Shown piece by piece: positions 16,907 through 24,783 of a stretch of DNA of 41,594 nucleotides; the stretch's first letter is position 1; each line of letters opens with the position of its first letter. This DNA comes from Taibaiella sp047605615 (GTDB lineage: Bacteria > Bacteroidota > Bacteroidia > Chitinophagales > Chitinophagaceae). A program made the translations under genes and the position numbers. A model generated the notes under the pieces. It made no database searches, was not told the DNA's origin, and worked only from the letters and a program-made list of their open reading frames with translations. Location of the stretch: NCBI GenBank assembly GCA_047605615.1, contig JASGFI010000005.1, forward strand, positions 1-41,594. The letters run 5' to 3'.

Positions 16907-16947
16907 TACAATGTCTGTTTGCTCGTTGTGTTGTTTAATATTCGCCG

Positions 16948-16978
16948 CAAAACTATGCCGACAAATTTCAGGCGCAAA
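16948..16978 (-). promoter_or_regulatory. Bacteroidota promoter of the GT2/GT-C operon
   Basis: On the minus strand TTTG (16975-16978), exactly 19 bases, then TAGTTTTG (16948-16955), a full match to the TTTG-N19-TAnnTTTG pattern, 41 bases before the GT2 ATG. Confidence 0.75.
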
Positions 16979-17001
16979 AGTTTTTTTTGCAAAAAAACTT
17001 T
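16977..17001. repeat. Perfect AT-rich palindrome (11-bp arms)
   Basis: AAAGTTTTTTT at 16977-16987 and its inverted copy at 16991-17001 flank TGC. It overlaps the -33 box of the minus-strand promoter, so it may be a protein-binding site or simply A/T tracts. Confidence 0.5.
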
Positions 17002-17197
17002 AATGGTTGCAAGGTAAGACAAATATGGAAAAGCCGGATTGCCTTGGCACCGCATTATTGTATTGGCATGGCCAAATAAAGCAAAGCGTTATGGGGCAAG
17101 AAAGATTTCATTTATCAAAAGGCAAAACCCTACTGCCGATACAAAAGTGAAACGAAGCCCGCCACCTCATTGGTGATTTTTTTATTAAATTGTTATT

Positions 17198-17216
17198 TAC
17201 TTGTTATTAACAAGTA
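17198..17216. promoter_or_regulatory. Operator-like palindrome upstream of the small T9SS-tail gene
   Basis: TACTTGTTATTAACAAGTA, 8-bp perfect arms around ATT. It ends one base before the -33 run TTTTTG of the plus-strand promoter, a position typical for a repressor or activator site. Confidence 0.5.
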
Positions 17217-17217
17217 C

Positions 17218-17250
17218 TTTTTGTCATTCTACAATTTCGTTCTACATTTG
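17218..17250 (+). promoter_or_regulatory. Bacteroidota promoter of the small T9SS-tail gene
   Basis: TTTTTG (17218-17223), 19 bases, then TACATTTG (17243-17250): a complete match to the consensus, 37 bases before the ATG at 17288. Confidence 0.78.
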
Positions 17251-17287
17251 TGGTGTTAGAATTTTATTTCCTCTAAGTTATAACGTT

Positions 17288-17533
17288 ATGAAAAACCTGT
17301 TCCAAAATTTCACTTTAAGCCGAAATTGGCGCAAGGCAGTGGCCTTATCGGCACTCTCAGCATTATTGGTAATTACCGATTTGCAAGGAAACCGGAAGGC
17401 AATTTACCGGCTTATAAAAGGTGAAAATATAGTGAGTGTTAATACCGAACTTTTAGCTTCTGGCGTTTATCTTTATAGCCTATTTGTGGACGGAAAGGTC
17501 ATTAATACACAAAGGTTAAGCGTAATTCATTAA
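17288..17533 (+). CDS. Small protein: signal-like N-terminus fused to a T9SS sorting-domain remnant
   Basis: An 81-residue open frame. Residues 1-27 (MKNLFQNFTLSRNWRKAV and a hydrophobic ALSALSALL stretch) look like a signal peptide without a clear cleavage site. From about residue 27 (LVITDLQGN) to the end (LLASGVYLYSLFVDGKVINTQ) it matches the second half of a type IX secretion C-terminal domain as found in tail-fibre or endosialidase-type surface proteins. The first half of that domain and any mature body are missing. The best reading is an in-frame internal deletion that joined a signal peptide to the sorting tail. Promoter and terminator are intact, so it may still be expressed. Confidence 0.6.
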   Translation: MKNLFQNFTLSRNWRKAVALSALSALLVITDLQGNRKAIYRLIKGENIVSVNTELLASGVYLYSLFVDGKVINTQRLSVIH

Positions 17534-17543
17534 TTATAATAAC

Positions 17544-17590
17544 AGGTATTGTCGGGACACACTGTTTCCCCGACAATACCTTTAATTTTT
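17544..17590 (+). terminator. Rho-independent terminator after the small T9SS-tail gene
   Basis: Perfect 13-bp stem (17544-17556 with 17569-17581), 12-base loop, then TTAATTTTTA. The next gene starts at 17596, directly after the T-run, leaving no room for a promoter of its own. Confidence 0.85.
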
Positions 17591-17595
17591 ATATA

Positions 17596-19165
17596 ATGAG
17601 AATTGCAATGCTTTTTTTACTCGTTTCCATCTATTCAAATAATTTAATAATTGCCCAAACACAGCCCGGCTTTGTAAAATATTACAGAAACGAAACAGTT
17701 GATTCTACCAGGGATTTGGAATTAATGGTGGCAATCAATTATGACGAACCCGAAAATTCCCTTTATCTTATATCAAATGTATTTAGATATCGTAATTTGC
17801 TCACCTATTCCGTCATTTACAAAATAGACATAAACGGAAATATTGATAAATATATAGTAGATACTTTTTCTCAGGGCAAGGGATGGACTATTTGTATGAA
17901 AAAAAAGCAAATATAAAAATTATTTATATTTTGGTGGAACAGAGTACACTATAAATGAAAATGGAGATATATTATCGTATCTAACCATAAAAAAAACGGA
18001 CGTAAATTTAGTAAGTGTGTGGAATGTATCGCTGCCTTCCATAGGAATAAATGCATTTGTAAAAACAATAATACCTGATGAGAGCAAAGGGTTAATCTAC
18101 ATGCTTGTACACCAACACACCGACCAAGCCACCGTAAACTACCCGCAGGTTATGCCTCCAAAGACATATATATATGTACTGGACACCCTGGGGAATATTA
18201 TGAATATCTTCACACCCGGGCCAAACTTTTATCATAATGTAACCAACATGGTAAGTTTGGCCGATGGCAATTTTACCGTATTAGGTCGCACATTTAGCTG
18301 GGGACAAACGAATGGCAGCATTTACAATATGCGGGTAAGCAGGGAGGGGCAGGAGTTGGGCCACAATCTATATGCCGGTAATTATTTTTCCGGTTGGAGC
18401 GATGATATCGTAAATGCCCCGGACCAAAACCATGCTTTCAACTTCGGGGTAGTCAATAGTTACTACCAGGGGCCGGGCAGCAGCTGGGTAAACAAGGTGG
18501 ACAGCTTGGGAAACGAAATATGGAACTGGACTTATGAACAAAAAGAATTTAACAATGAGTTCTTTTCCGGTACTGCCAATCCAGACAGTGGCGTTACGGC
18601 CGTAGGCTACTTCAGAAATGACAATATTCACGGTTCTAAAGCATTGATTACCAGATTGGACAAAAACGGGTCGAAAAAATGGTCAAAAGTGTACCAGCCC
18701 GCCGGCAGTTGGCCAGAGGGCGATATTTACCTTTATGCCGCGGCAAGCCTGCCCGATGGCAGCGTGGTAGCAGGAGGCTCGGCCTTTGCGCAAAACAACT
18801 ACGGTAAATGGACACAAGATGCCCTGTTGCTGCGCATAGACAGCAATGGCTGCGTGGACGCGCAATGCACGGGCGTGTTGGGCATAGGCACGCCCGGCAA
18901 CCCCGTAGGCAACGGTGGGAGTACCATGGAAATTTACCCCAACCCCACCAACGGACAATTCAGGTTGAGGTCGAGCAGGGTTTTTGAAAAGGGAACAAAG
19001 GTCGTTGTGACCGACCAAGTGGGCCGCAAGGTACGCACACTTCCCTCACCCGAAGGGCAAATGTACATGGATTACAAAGTGGAAGGCTTGGCGGCCGCAC
19101 CTTATTACCTCATTGTTTCCCAAGGCGAACAACACCAAATTCAAAAAATAATCTTAACCGAATAA
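17596..19165 (+). pseudogene. T9SS-secreted protein split by a frameshift in an A8 run
   Basis: Two frames join into one protein of about 520 residues. The first (from ATG 17596) has a signal peptide (LLVSIYSNNLIIAQ) and runs to M101, then meets eight A's (17899-17906) and stops soon after. Removing one A continues as KKSKYKNYLYFGG and reads without a stop to 19165; the GTG at 18017 is therefore not a real start. The body has repeated strand-like segments (ITRLDKNGSKKW, LLLRIDSNGCV) as in large secreted beta-propeller-like proteins. The end (MEIYPNPTNGQFRL to KIILTE) is a type A T9SS sorting domain. The first 600 bases are much more AT-rich than the rest. Loss of function, a sequencing error, or slippage on A8 are all possible. 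Confidence 0.75.
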
Positions 19166-19175
19166 AACCATTATC

Positions 19176-20234
19176 ATGAATAATATATTATTGATTTCAA
19201 CAATTGTATTATTGGGTAGTACAGCCGCCATGGCCCAAACCTTTGCCCCCATGGGCGCCACCTGGTGGTTGGAGAAAGATAGCTACCCAACAGAAACACC
19301 CTCGTATGACGGTTTCGACAAAGCCCTGGTGACGGATACCGTGTCTATTGACGGCATAACCAGTTCGCAGGTAGTAACTTATCAATACAGGGTGTACCAA
19401 GGCTCGCCCCAATTGTACACCATAACGAAAGACACCCTTTACTTTGCCTCCACGCAAGATACCGTATGGCTGTACAACGAAAACTTCAACCGCTTTACCC
19501 CTTTGTATGTGTTCAACGTGCAGGAGGGCGATACGGTTTCCATACCCGTGCCGCATTACAAATACGGGGCCGATTTGCGCACCAACCCCATTTCGGGCGA
19601 CACCTCTTTCTCCTTTGTGGTGGACTCCGTAAGAAATGTAAGTTACGGCGGGGTAACGTTGAAAACCATTTACAACCACATATTGTACCATTACGACTAC
19701 GATGCCGGTCAATTTACATTTCCAGCCTTGGGTTGGGGCGTTTCATATTCCGGCAACTTGGAGGAAAACCCTTTGGCTTGGGGTGCTTATGCAGAAAAAA
19801 TAGGCAGCATGTACGGGCTGCTCCCGGCGCAGCTGTTGGCCCCGGGCACTACCGATGGCGCGGCACAAAGCAATGGCCCCAATGGATACCTGCAATGCTA
19901 TTACGATGGCACCTCCAACATCTCCCTTGGCAATGGCCCTTGCGATTCTACCGCCTATTACGTCTTGGGCGTACAGGAGGCGGCAGCCCATGCGGGTGTG
20001 CGCATACACCCCAACCCCGGCCACGAGGTCATCAACATTACCACGGACCAAGCGCTGCCCGCCCAAAGCCGGCTAAGCATCACCGACCTTTCGGGCAGGT
20101 GCCTCATCAACATGGCCAATCTGGCGGGCAAAAAATCCGTGTCCGTCAACGTTCATGGCTTGGCCAAAGGGGTTTATTTATTGGTGCTGAATGGTGCCGA
20201 AGGCCGCTATACCCGCAGGTTTGTGGTGGATTGA
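19176..20234 (+). CDS. Secreted protein with T9SS type A sorting domain
   Basis: A 352-residue protein with a Sec signal peptide (MNNILLISTIVLLGSTAAMAQ) and a C-terminal sorting domain from about residue 278 (VRIHPNPGHEVINI, ITDLSGRCL, LAKGVYLLVLNG). It is therefore exported by the type IX system and cleaved or anchored at the cell surface. The middle is rich in Tyr, Thr and Asp, with no enzyme motif I recognise. The gene begins ten bases after the stop of the frameshifted T9SS gene and was probably cotranscribed with it. If transcription depends on the promoter at 17218, the terminator at 17544 may reduce it. Function unknown. Confidence 0.85.
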   Translation: MNNILLISTIVLLGSTAAMAQTFAPMGATWWLEKDSYPTETPSYDGFDKALVTDTVSIDGITSSQVVTYQYRVYQGSPQLYTITKDTLYFASTQDTVWLYNENFNRFTPLYVFNVQEGDTVSIPVPHYKYGADLRTNPISGDTSFSFVVDSVRNVSYGGVTLKTIYNHILYHYDYDAGQFTFPALGWGVSYSGNLEENPLAWGAYAEKIGSMYGLLPAQLLAPGTTDGAAQSNGPNGYLQCYYDGTSNISLGNGPCDSTAYYVLGVQEAAAHAGVRIHPNPGHEVINITTDQALPAQSRLSITDLSGRCLINMANLAGKKSVSVNVHGLAKGVYLLVLNGAEGRYTRRFVVD

Positions 20235-20273
20235 CGGGAGGTGCGTGTATTTTACGAAACAAACTTCCCAAGC

Positions 20274-22073
20274 CTAAACAGGTTGTGCGGCGGTGCCGTA
20301 CATATTTTCTATCTCGCGTCCGAACCTTTGCTCTATCACCTTTCTGCGCAAGGACAATTTGGGCGTAAGCAACCCGCTGTCAACCGTCCAGTCGTTGGGC
20401 AACAGGCAGAACTTCTTTATTTGCTCCACATGGCCAAACTCCGGATTGTACTTGTCCAACTGCTGCTGCACCAAGGCCGCTACCGAACTTTCTTGTACCA
20501 AGTCCTTGTTTGAAGCCGGCAATGGAACACCATCGTTGGCGAGTTTTTTCCTTATGTTTTCAAAATTGGGGACTATGAGCGCCGAAACAAATTTGCGGCC
20601 CGCCCCCACTATCATCATTTGTTCTATGAAGGGGCTTTCGCGAAACTTGTTCTCAATGGCCTGCGGCGCCACGTATTTGCCTCCCGATGTTTTAAATATT
20701 TCCTTTTTGCGGTCGGTTATTTTCAGGAATTTGCCGTCCACCAACGTACCTATGTCGCCCGTATGCAGCCAGCCCCCACTGTCAATCGTTTCGGCCGTTG
20801 CCTCCGCATTTTTGTAATAGCCTACCATCACGTTTTTGCCCTTGCAGAGTATTTCGCCGTCTTCGGCTATTTTTACTTGCACGTTCCTGATTACGAGACC
20901 TACCGTGCCTATGCGCCTGCCGCCGCTCTCCAATAAATTTACCGATATTACGGGCGATGTTTCGGTAAGGCCGTAGCCTTCCATGACGGTTATTTGGGCT
21001 GCGCCAAATATTCTTATTAACTTTTCGGACAGTGCCGCCGAGCCGCTTACCACCGCCTCTACCCTGCCGCCCAATGCCTGCCGCCATTTGTTGAATATCA
21101 GCTTATTGGCAATGGACAGTTGCAGCCTGTACCACCACGAACCGCATTCTGCGTTATCGTACTTATTGCCCAGGGCCACTGCCCAGAAAAACAGGCTTCG
21201 CTTGATGCCTTTCAGTTCCATGCCGGTGGCCATGATGCGTTCGTACACTTTTTCCAGCAACCGTGGCACGCAGGTAAATACCATTGGCTGCACCTCCTTC
21301 AAATTGGTGCCAATAGTGTCCATGTTTTCGGCGTAATAAATGGCCAAACCACTGTGCAGGTAAATGTAGCTTACCGTTTTTTCAAAAATATGGTTCAGGG
21401 GCAAAAAACTCAAAGCCCTATCGCCCGCACGGGCAAAACTAAAAGCCGGACCGCAATCCAATACATTGCTTACGATGTTGGCGTGCGAAAGCATCACGCC
21501 TTTGGGTTTTCCGGTGGTGCCGGATGTGTATATGATGGTGGCAATATCGGTTTCTGTTATGTTGGCCGAAATGGCCAGCCGCTTATCTTCATCCGCTTGC
21601 GTACCTTTCAGTTCTGTCCAATTCTTTACACCTTTCACTTGGTCAAAGGTGTACACATGGCTCAACGACGGTACTTTGTCGAATACTACGGAAAAACGTT
21701 CGTACAAGGTGGCATCGGCCAAAAAGAGTACTTTCACGTTCGCCTCGTTCAGGATGAAGGCAAAATCCTGCGGGCTGACGGTGGGGTAAACCGGTGTCAA
21801 TATTGCCCCTGCCTGCTGTACCGCCAAATCCGTAATCAGCCATTCGGGCCTATTGTTCGATACTATGGCTATCTTTTCCTGTAGCTCGGCATCGTGGATA
21901 TTGCTGCTGATACCCAAGTTGATGATACCGGAGGCAAGGGCCAACGATTTGTCGTAAACTTCCTTGCCAGACAGCGTAACCCAAGCCCCGTTCACTTTTG
22001 AGGCCAACATCGTGGCTCCCGGACGTTCTGCCGCTTGGGTGGCCACAAAGTCGAACAACCTATTGTATTGCAT
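20274..22073 (-). CDS. Long-chain acyl-CoA synthetase (AMP-forming)
   Basis: Activates long-chain fatty acids to acyl-CoA through an acyl-adenylate; cytosolic or peripheral to the membrane. The 599 residues have the adenylate-forming core motif YTSGTTGKPKG (182-192), GYGLTETSP, GGWLHTGDIG and the C-terminal hinge DRKKEIFKTSGGKY with the catalytic lysine region, as in FadD15/ACSL-type enzymes. The ATG at 22073 (MQYNRLF) is taken; the frame runs on upstream, but through the promoter and operator. It is a single gene on the minus strand, convergent with the T9SS gene only 39 bases away. A FadR-like palindrome right after the -7 box suggests repression relieved by acyl-CoA. Confidence 0.94.
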   Translation of the reverse strand: MQYNRLFDFVATQAAERPGATMLASKVNGAWVTLSGKEVYDKSLALASGIINLGISSNIHDAELQEKIAIVSNNRPEWLITDLAVQQAGAILTPVYPTVSPQDFAFILNEANVKVLFLADATLYERFSVVFDKVPSLSHVYTFDQVKGVKNWTELKGTQADEDKRLAISANITETDIATIIYTSGTTGKPKGVMLSHANIVSNVLDCGPAFSFARAGDRALSFLPLNHIFEKTVSYIYLHSGLAIYYAENMDTIGTNLKEVQPMVFTCVPRLLEKVYERIMATGMELKGIKRSLFFWAVALGNKYDNAECGSWWYRLQLSIANKLIFNKWRQALGGRVEAVVSGSAALSEKLIRIFGAAQITVMEGYGLTETSPVISVNLLESGGRRIGTVGLVIRNVQVKIAEDGEILCKGKNVMVGYYKNAEATAETIDSGGWLHTGDIGTLVDGKFLKITDRKKEIFKTSGGKYVAPQAIENKFRESPFIEQMMIVGAGRKFVSALIVPNFENIRKKLANDGVPLPASNKDLVQESSVAALVQQQLDKYNPEFGHVEQIKKFCLLPNDWTVDSGLLTPKLSLRRKVIEQRFGREIENMYGTAAQPV

Positions 22074-22114
22074 AAAAACATTTCGTTTTGGTGGTAAAAT
22101 AAACGTCAAGACAA

Positions 22115-22132
22115 TGAATGAACGTTCATTTC
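22115..22132. promoter_or_regulatory. FadR/TetR-like operator of the acyl-CoA synthetase gene
   Basis: TGAATGA (22115-22121), four bases, TCATTTC (22126-22132); the core AATGAACGTTCATT (22117-22130) is a perfect 14-bp palindrome. It resembles the TGAATGA-N4-TCATTCA operator of the TetR-family FadR regulators of fatty acid degradation. It lies immediately downstream of the -7 box, where a repressor would block initiation. No regulator gene is in the window. Confidence 0.65.
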
Positions 22133-22140
22133 CAAAATTA
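22133..22140 (-). promoter_or_regulatory. Candidate -7 element (TAATTTTG) of the acyl-CoA synthetase gene
   Basis: Perfect TAnnTTTG on the minus strand, abutting the palindromic operator and 59 bases before the ATG. The -33 region is a T-rich tract without a clear TTTG at 19 bases. Confidence 0.5.
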
Positions 22141-22602
22141 GCACAAAAAAAATTGAAAAACGAAAAGTTCTGAAGCACTTACTAACCACCAACACATCCC
22201 ATACTTCCAAAGATAGTCCAATAATAGTCCACAAAAGCGGAACGGCACAAAGAATGAGGATGTTAGATGTTAGATGTTAGACTTTGAACCTCGTATTTTA
22301 AACTCCTAACCATCGCCCTCCCTCACGGACAGAGAGCCGGGATGGGCTAAAATAGATGCTTGCAGCATGACAATAGGGAATGTTGCAATGTTCTTTCACT
22401 CGCTCTTGTCATGCCGTAATTGTACTTTTATGCTGTTTATTTTAGAAAATAGCCCAATTGCAATACAGTGTACAAAAACATAAGTAGCCCAATCCTAACA
22501 CCCATATTCCCCGCCAGCACCCCCATCCCCCTTGCTCTCCCCAATTTTTATCCCCAACGAAGTTGGCGGTCTCCACCGGGGTGGGGCCAAAAAAATTGGA
22601 CT
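22141..22602. other. Gene-free gap with minor repeats
   Basis: No supported gene on either strand. It contains three tandem copies of TGTTAGA (22261-22281), an inverted pair GCATGACAA (22365-22373 and 22406-22414) around 32 bases, and C-rich sequence near 22500-22530. The MITE begins just beyond. Confidence 0.55.
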
Positions 22603-22610
22603 GTTTATTT

Positions 22611-22761
22611 GGCTATAGTAAAATTTTAATGGAAATAAAATGAAGCATTAATTTGCTTTTAGTGGGAACACATCAGCCCCAACCCCTATAAACGGTAGAA
22701 GCAAGTATGGTTTTCATTGTAAACAGTAGCTAAAGCCTTCCATTAAAATTTTAGTATAGCC
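22611..22761. mobile_element. 151-bp MITE with 24-bp terminal inverted repeats and 8-bp target duplication
   Basis: The ends 22611-22634 and 22738-22761 are inverted copies with one mismatch in 24, beginning GGCTATA. GTTTATTT stands directly outside both ends (22603-22610 and 22762-22769), a clean 8-bp target-site duplication. The inside has no open frame, so this is a non-autonomous element moved by a transposase elsewhere. Eight-base duplications are usual for IS1595 and ISL3 families, among others; the family is not decided. It sits 13 bases downstream of the duplicated target edge from the stop of the MacB-type permease gene. Confidence 0.85.
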
Positions 22762-22782
22762 GTTTATTTTTTGAAAACAATA

Positions 22783-24009
22783 TTACTCGTACCGCAACGC
22801 CTCTATGGGGTCGAGCCTGGCGGCCTTACGAGCCGGGTAATACCCAAAAAATATGCCGGTAAACACGCACACCAAAAAGGAAATAACAATAGACGATTGC
22901 GAAATGACAACAGGCCAGTTGAGCGCGGAACTGATAACCAAAGAAGCCCCCACGCCCAATGCCGCACCAATCAAACCACCCGTGATACTTATCATTATTG
23001 CCTCAATCAAAAACTGCGACAGAATATCGCGGCCGCGCGCCCCTATCGACATGCGCAACCCTATCTCACGGGTACGTTCCGTAACCGAGACATACATGAT
23101 GTTCATTATGCCAATGCCGCCAATAAGCAAGCTTATGCCGGCCACGGCGGTAAGCAATCCGGTCAACATGCTGCTGGTGGAGCCTAATGTTTTTATCAAT
23201 TCTTCTTGCGTGCGCACCATGAAGTCGTCGTCTTTGCCACTTAGTTTATGGGTAGCCCGCAATACCTCGCTTATTTGTTCCGTGGCCTTGTCCGATACGC
23301 CTTCGGTGCGCGCAGAGGCGTATATGCTTTGCAGGTAGTTGGTGGCCAAAATTCGTTTTTGCACGGTGGTGTAAGGTGCCAGAATTATATCGTCCTGGTC
23401 CTGGCCGAAGGTGTTTTGCCCCTTGGCGTTTAAAACCCCTATTACCTGAAAGGGTATCTTGTTGAACCTAATTATTTGCCCCACCGGGTCGGCGGTGCCA
23501 AACAGGTTAGTCACTACCGTTTGCCCCAAAAGACAAACCTTGGCCGATTTTTTCACATCATCTTCGCTAAAGGATATGCCACTCTTTATACTTAACTTTC
23601 TTATGTCTAAATAAGTAGGGGCCACGCCCTGTAAAGAGGTGGGCCAGTTGTTGGCTCCCTTTATGGCCTGCCCCGAGGTGCTAACCATTGGAGAAAAAGC
23701 GGAGGCATCGGCTACCTTGGTTTTCAATTGTTGGTAGTCGTATTCCGTAAGCGTTTGCAGGCTGGACGCGCCCAGTCTTACGCCGCCACCTCCCGGCCCG
23801 GGTTGGTCGCTGTAAGGCATAATGGTAATCATGTTGGTACCCATTGCCGACAGCGAGGACTGTATGCTTTGCTTGGAGCCTTCGCCAATGGACATCATGG
23901 CTATCACCGCCGCCACGCCTATTATGATACCTAACATAGTTAGGAATGCACGGAGTTTGTTGCGTTGCAAGGCTCTTAACGCTATTCTCAACAGGTTGCC
24001 TATGTTCAT
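22783..24009 (-). CDS. MacB-type ABC transporter permease
   Basis: Inner-membrane component of a tripartite efflux pump. The 408 residues have the MacB/FtsX layout: one N-terminal helix (LRAFLTMLGIIIGVAAVIAM), a large periplasmic domain (about 50-280) and three C-terminal helices, with the conserved ERTREIGLRMSIGA before the last two and the terminal ARLDPIEALRYE. Unlike E. coli MacB, the ATPase is a separate protein encoded upstream. It is the last gene of the operon, after a 24-base gap. The substrate is unknown: MacB-like pumps export macrolides, peptides, siderophores or lipoproteins. A MITE inserted just after the stop may have replaced the original 3' end of the transcript. Confidence 0.93.
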   Translation of the reverse strand: MNIGNLLRIALRALQRNKLRAFLTMLGIIIGVAAVIAMMSIGEGSKQSIQSSLSAMGTNMITIMPYSDQPGPGGGGVRLGASSLQTLTEYDYQQLKTKVADASAFSPMVSTSGQAIKGANNWPTSLQGVAPTYLDIRKLSIKSGISFSEDDVKKSAKVCLLGQTVVTNLFGTADPVGQIIRFNKIPFQVIGVLNAKGQNTFGQDQDDIILAPYTTVQKRILATNYLQSIYASARTEGVSDKATEQISEVLRATHKLSGKDDDFMVRTQEELIKTLGSTSSMLTGLLTAVAGISLLIGGIGIMNIMYVSVTERTREIGLRMSIGARGRDILSQFLIEAIMISITGGLIGAALGVGASLVISSALNWPVVISQSSIVISFLVCVFTGIFFGYYPARKAARLDPIEALRYE

Positions 24010-24033
24010 TGCTGTTACTTTAGGTTGTGGTAC

Positions 24034-24783
24034 TTAATAATCGTTGCTTACGGGCAAAGAAGCCAATGCCTCTTTGGCCGAGCGCACTTGGGTGTTGGCG
24101 GTGTCTTTTTGTATAATGCCATCGCGCAACATTACCGTGCGGCTGCTGAAGGCGGCTATGTCGGGTTCGTGGGTTACGAATACTATGGTTTTTTGTTCCG
24201 AGCTGTTCAGTTCCTGCATCAACGACATTATTTCGTAAGAGGTGCGGGTATCGAGGTTGCCCGTGGCTTCGTCGGCCAATATCATTACCGGTTCGTTTAC
24301 CAAGGCCCTGGCTATGGCTACCCTTTGTTGCTGGCCGCCCGAAAGTTGGTTGGGTTTATGGTCCAGCCTGTCGGCCAGTTTTACGGCTTCCAAAGCACGC
24401 ATGGCCTTCTCGCGCCTTTCTTTGGCCGAAATCTTTGAATTGTACAGCAAGGGCAGTTCCACGTTTTCCAATGCCGACGTACGCGGCAGCAAGTTGTAGG
24501 ACTGGAATACAAAGCCTATTTTCTGGTTGCGAAACTGGGCCAGGTTATCGGCCTTCAAGGTTTTTACGTCCACATTGTCCAACAAATAAGTGCCGCCGGT
24601 TTGTTTGTCCAGACAGCCAAGGATGTTGAGCAAGGTAGATTTTCCGCTGCCGCTGCTGCCCATAATGGTCAAAAATTCGCCTTTTTGCACATCGAAGGAA
24701 ATACCCTTCAAAGCCCGCACCGTTTCGGAACCCATTACGAACTCGCGCTTCAAATCTTTGATGCTAAGGATGTTGTTGCTCAT
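24034..24783 (-). CDS. ABC transporter ATP-binding protein (LolD/MacB type)
   Basis: A 249-residue ATPase that powers the adjacent permease. Walker A is GSSGSGKST (42-50), the Q-loop is VFQSYNLLP, the signature is LSGGQ (147-151), Walker B is VMILADE (166-172) and the H-loop is FVTHEPD. The arrangement and the short length match the LolD/MacB subgroup of mechanotransmission transporters. The ATG overlaps the stop of the adaptor gene by four bases (ATGA), so translation is coupled. The 25-residue tail after the H-loop region is somewhat long but within range. Confidence 0.95.
   Translation of the reverse strand: MSNNILSIKDLKREFVMGSETVRALKGISFDVQKGEFLTIMGSSGSGKSTLLNILGCLDKQTGGTYLLDNVDVKTLKADNLAQFRNQKIGFVFQSYNLLPRTSALENVELPLLYNSKISAKERREKAMRALEAVKLADRLDHKPNQLSGGQQQRVAIARALVNEPVMILADEATGNLDTRTSYEIMSLMQELNSSEQKTIVFVTHEPDIAAFSSRTVMLRDGIIQKDTANTQVRSAKEALASLPVSNDY

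Larger units (their letters stand above)
16907..17287. other. Divergent intergenic region, AT-rich
   Basis: Contains two full promoters facing outwards (16948-16978 minus, 17218-17250 plus), an AT palindrome at 16977-17001 (11-bp arms AAAGTTTTTTT) and a palindrome at 17198-17216. No gene was found between 16960 and 17287. Confidence 0.65.

Noticed and set aside
18017..19165. Independent gene starting at GTG 18017
   Set aside because: The frame continues upstream with sensible protein sequence to the A8 run, so it is the second half of a frameshifted gene.
22261..22281. Tandem repeat TGTTAGA x3 as a CRISPR or regulatory repeat
   Set aside because: Only three 7-base units with no spacers; too short to mean more than a simple repeat.
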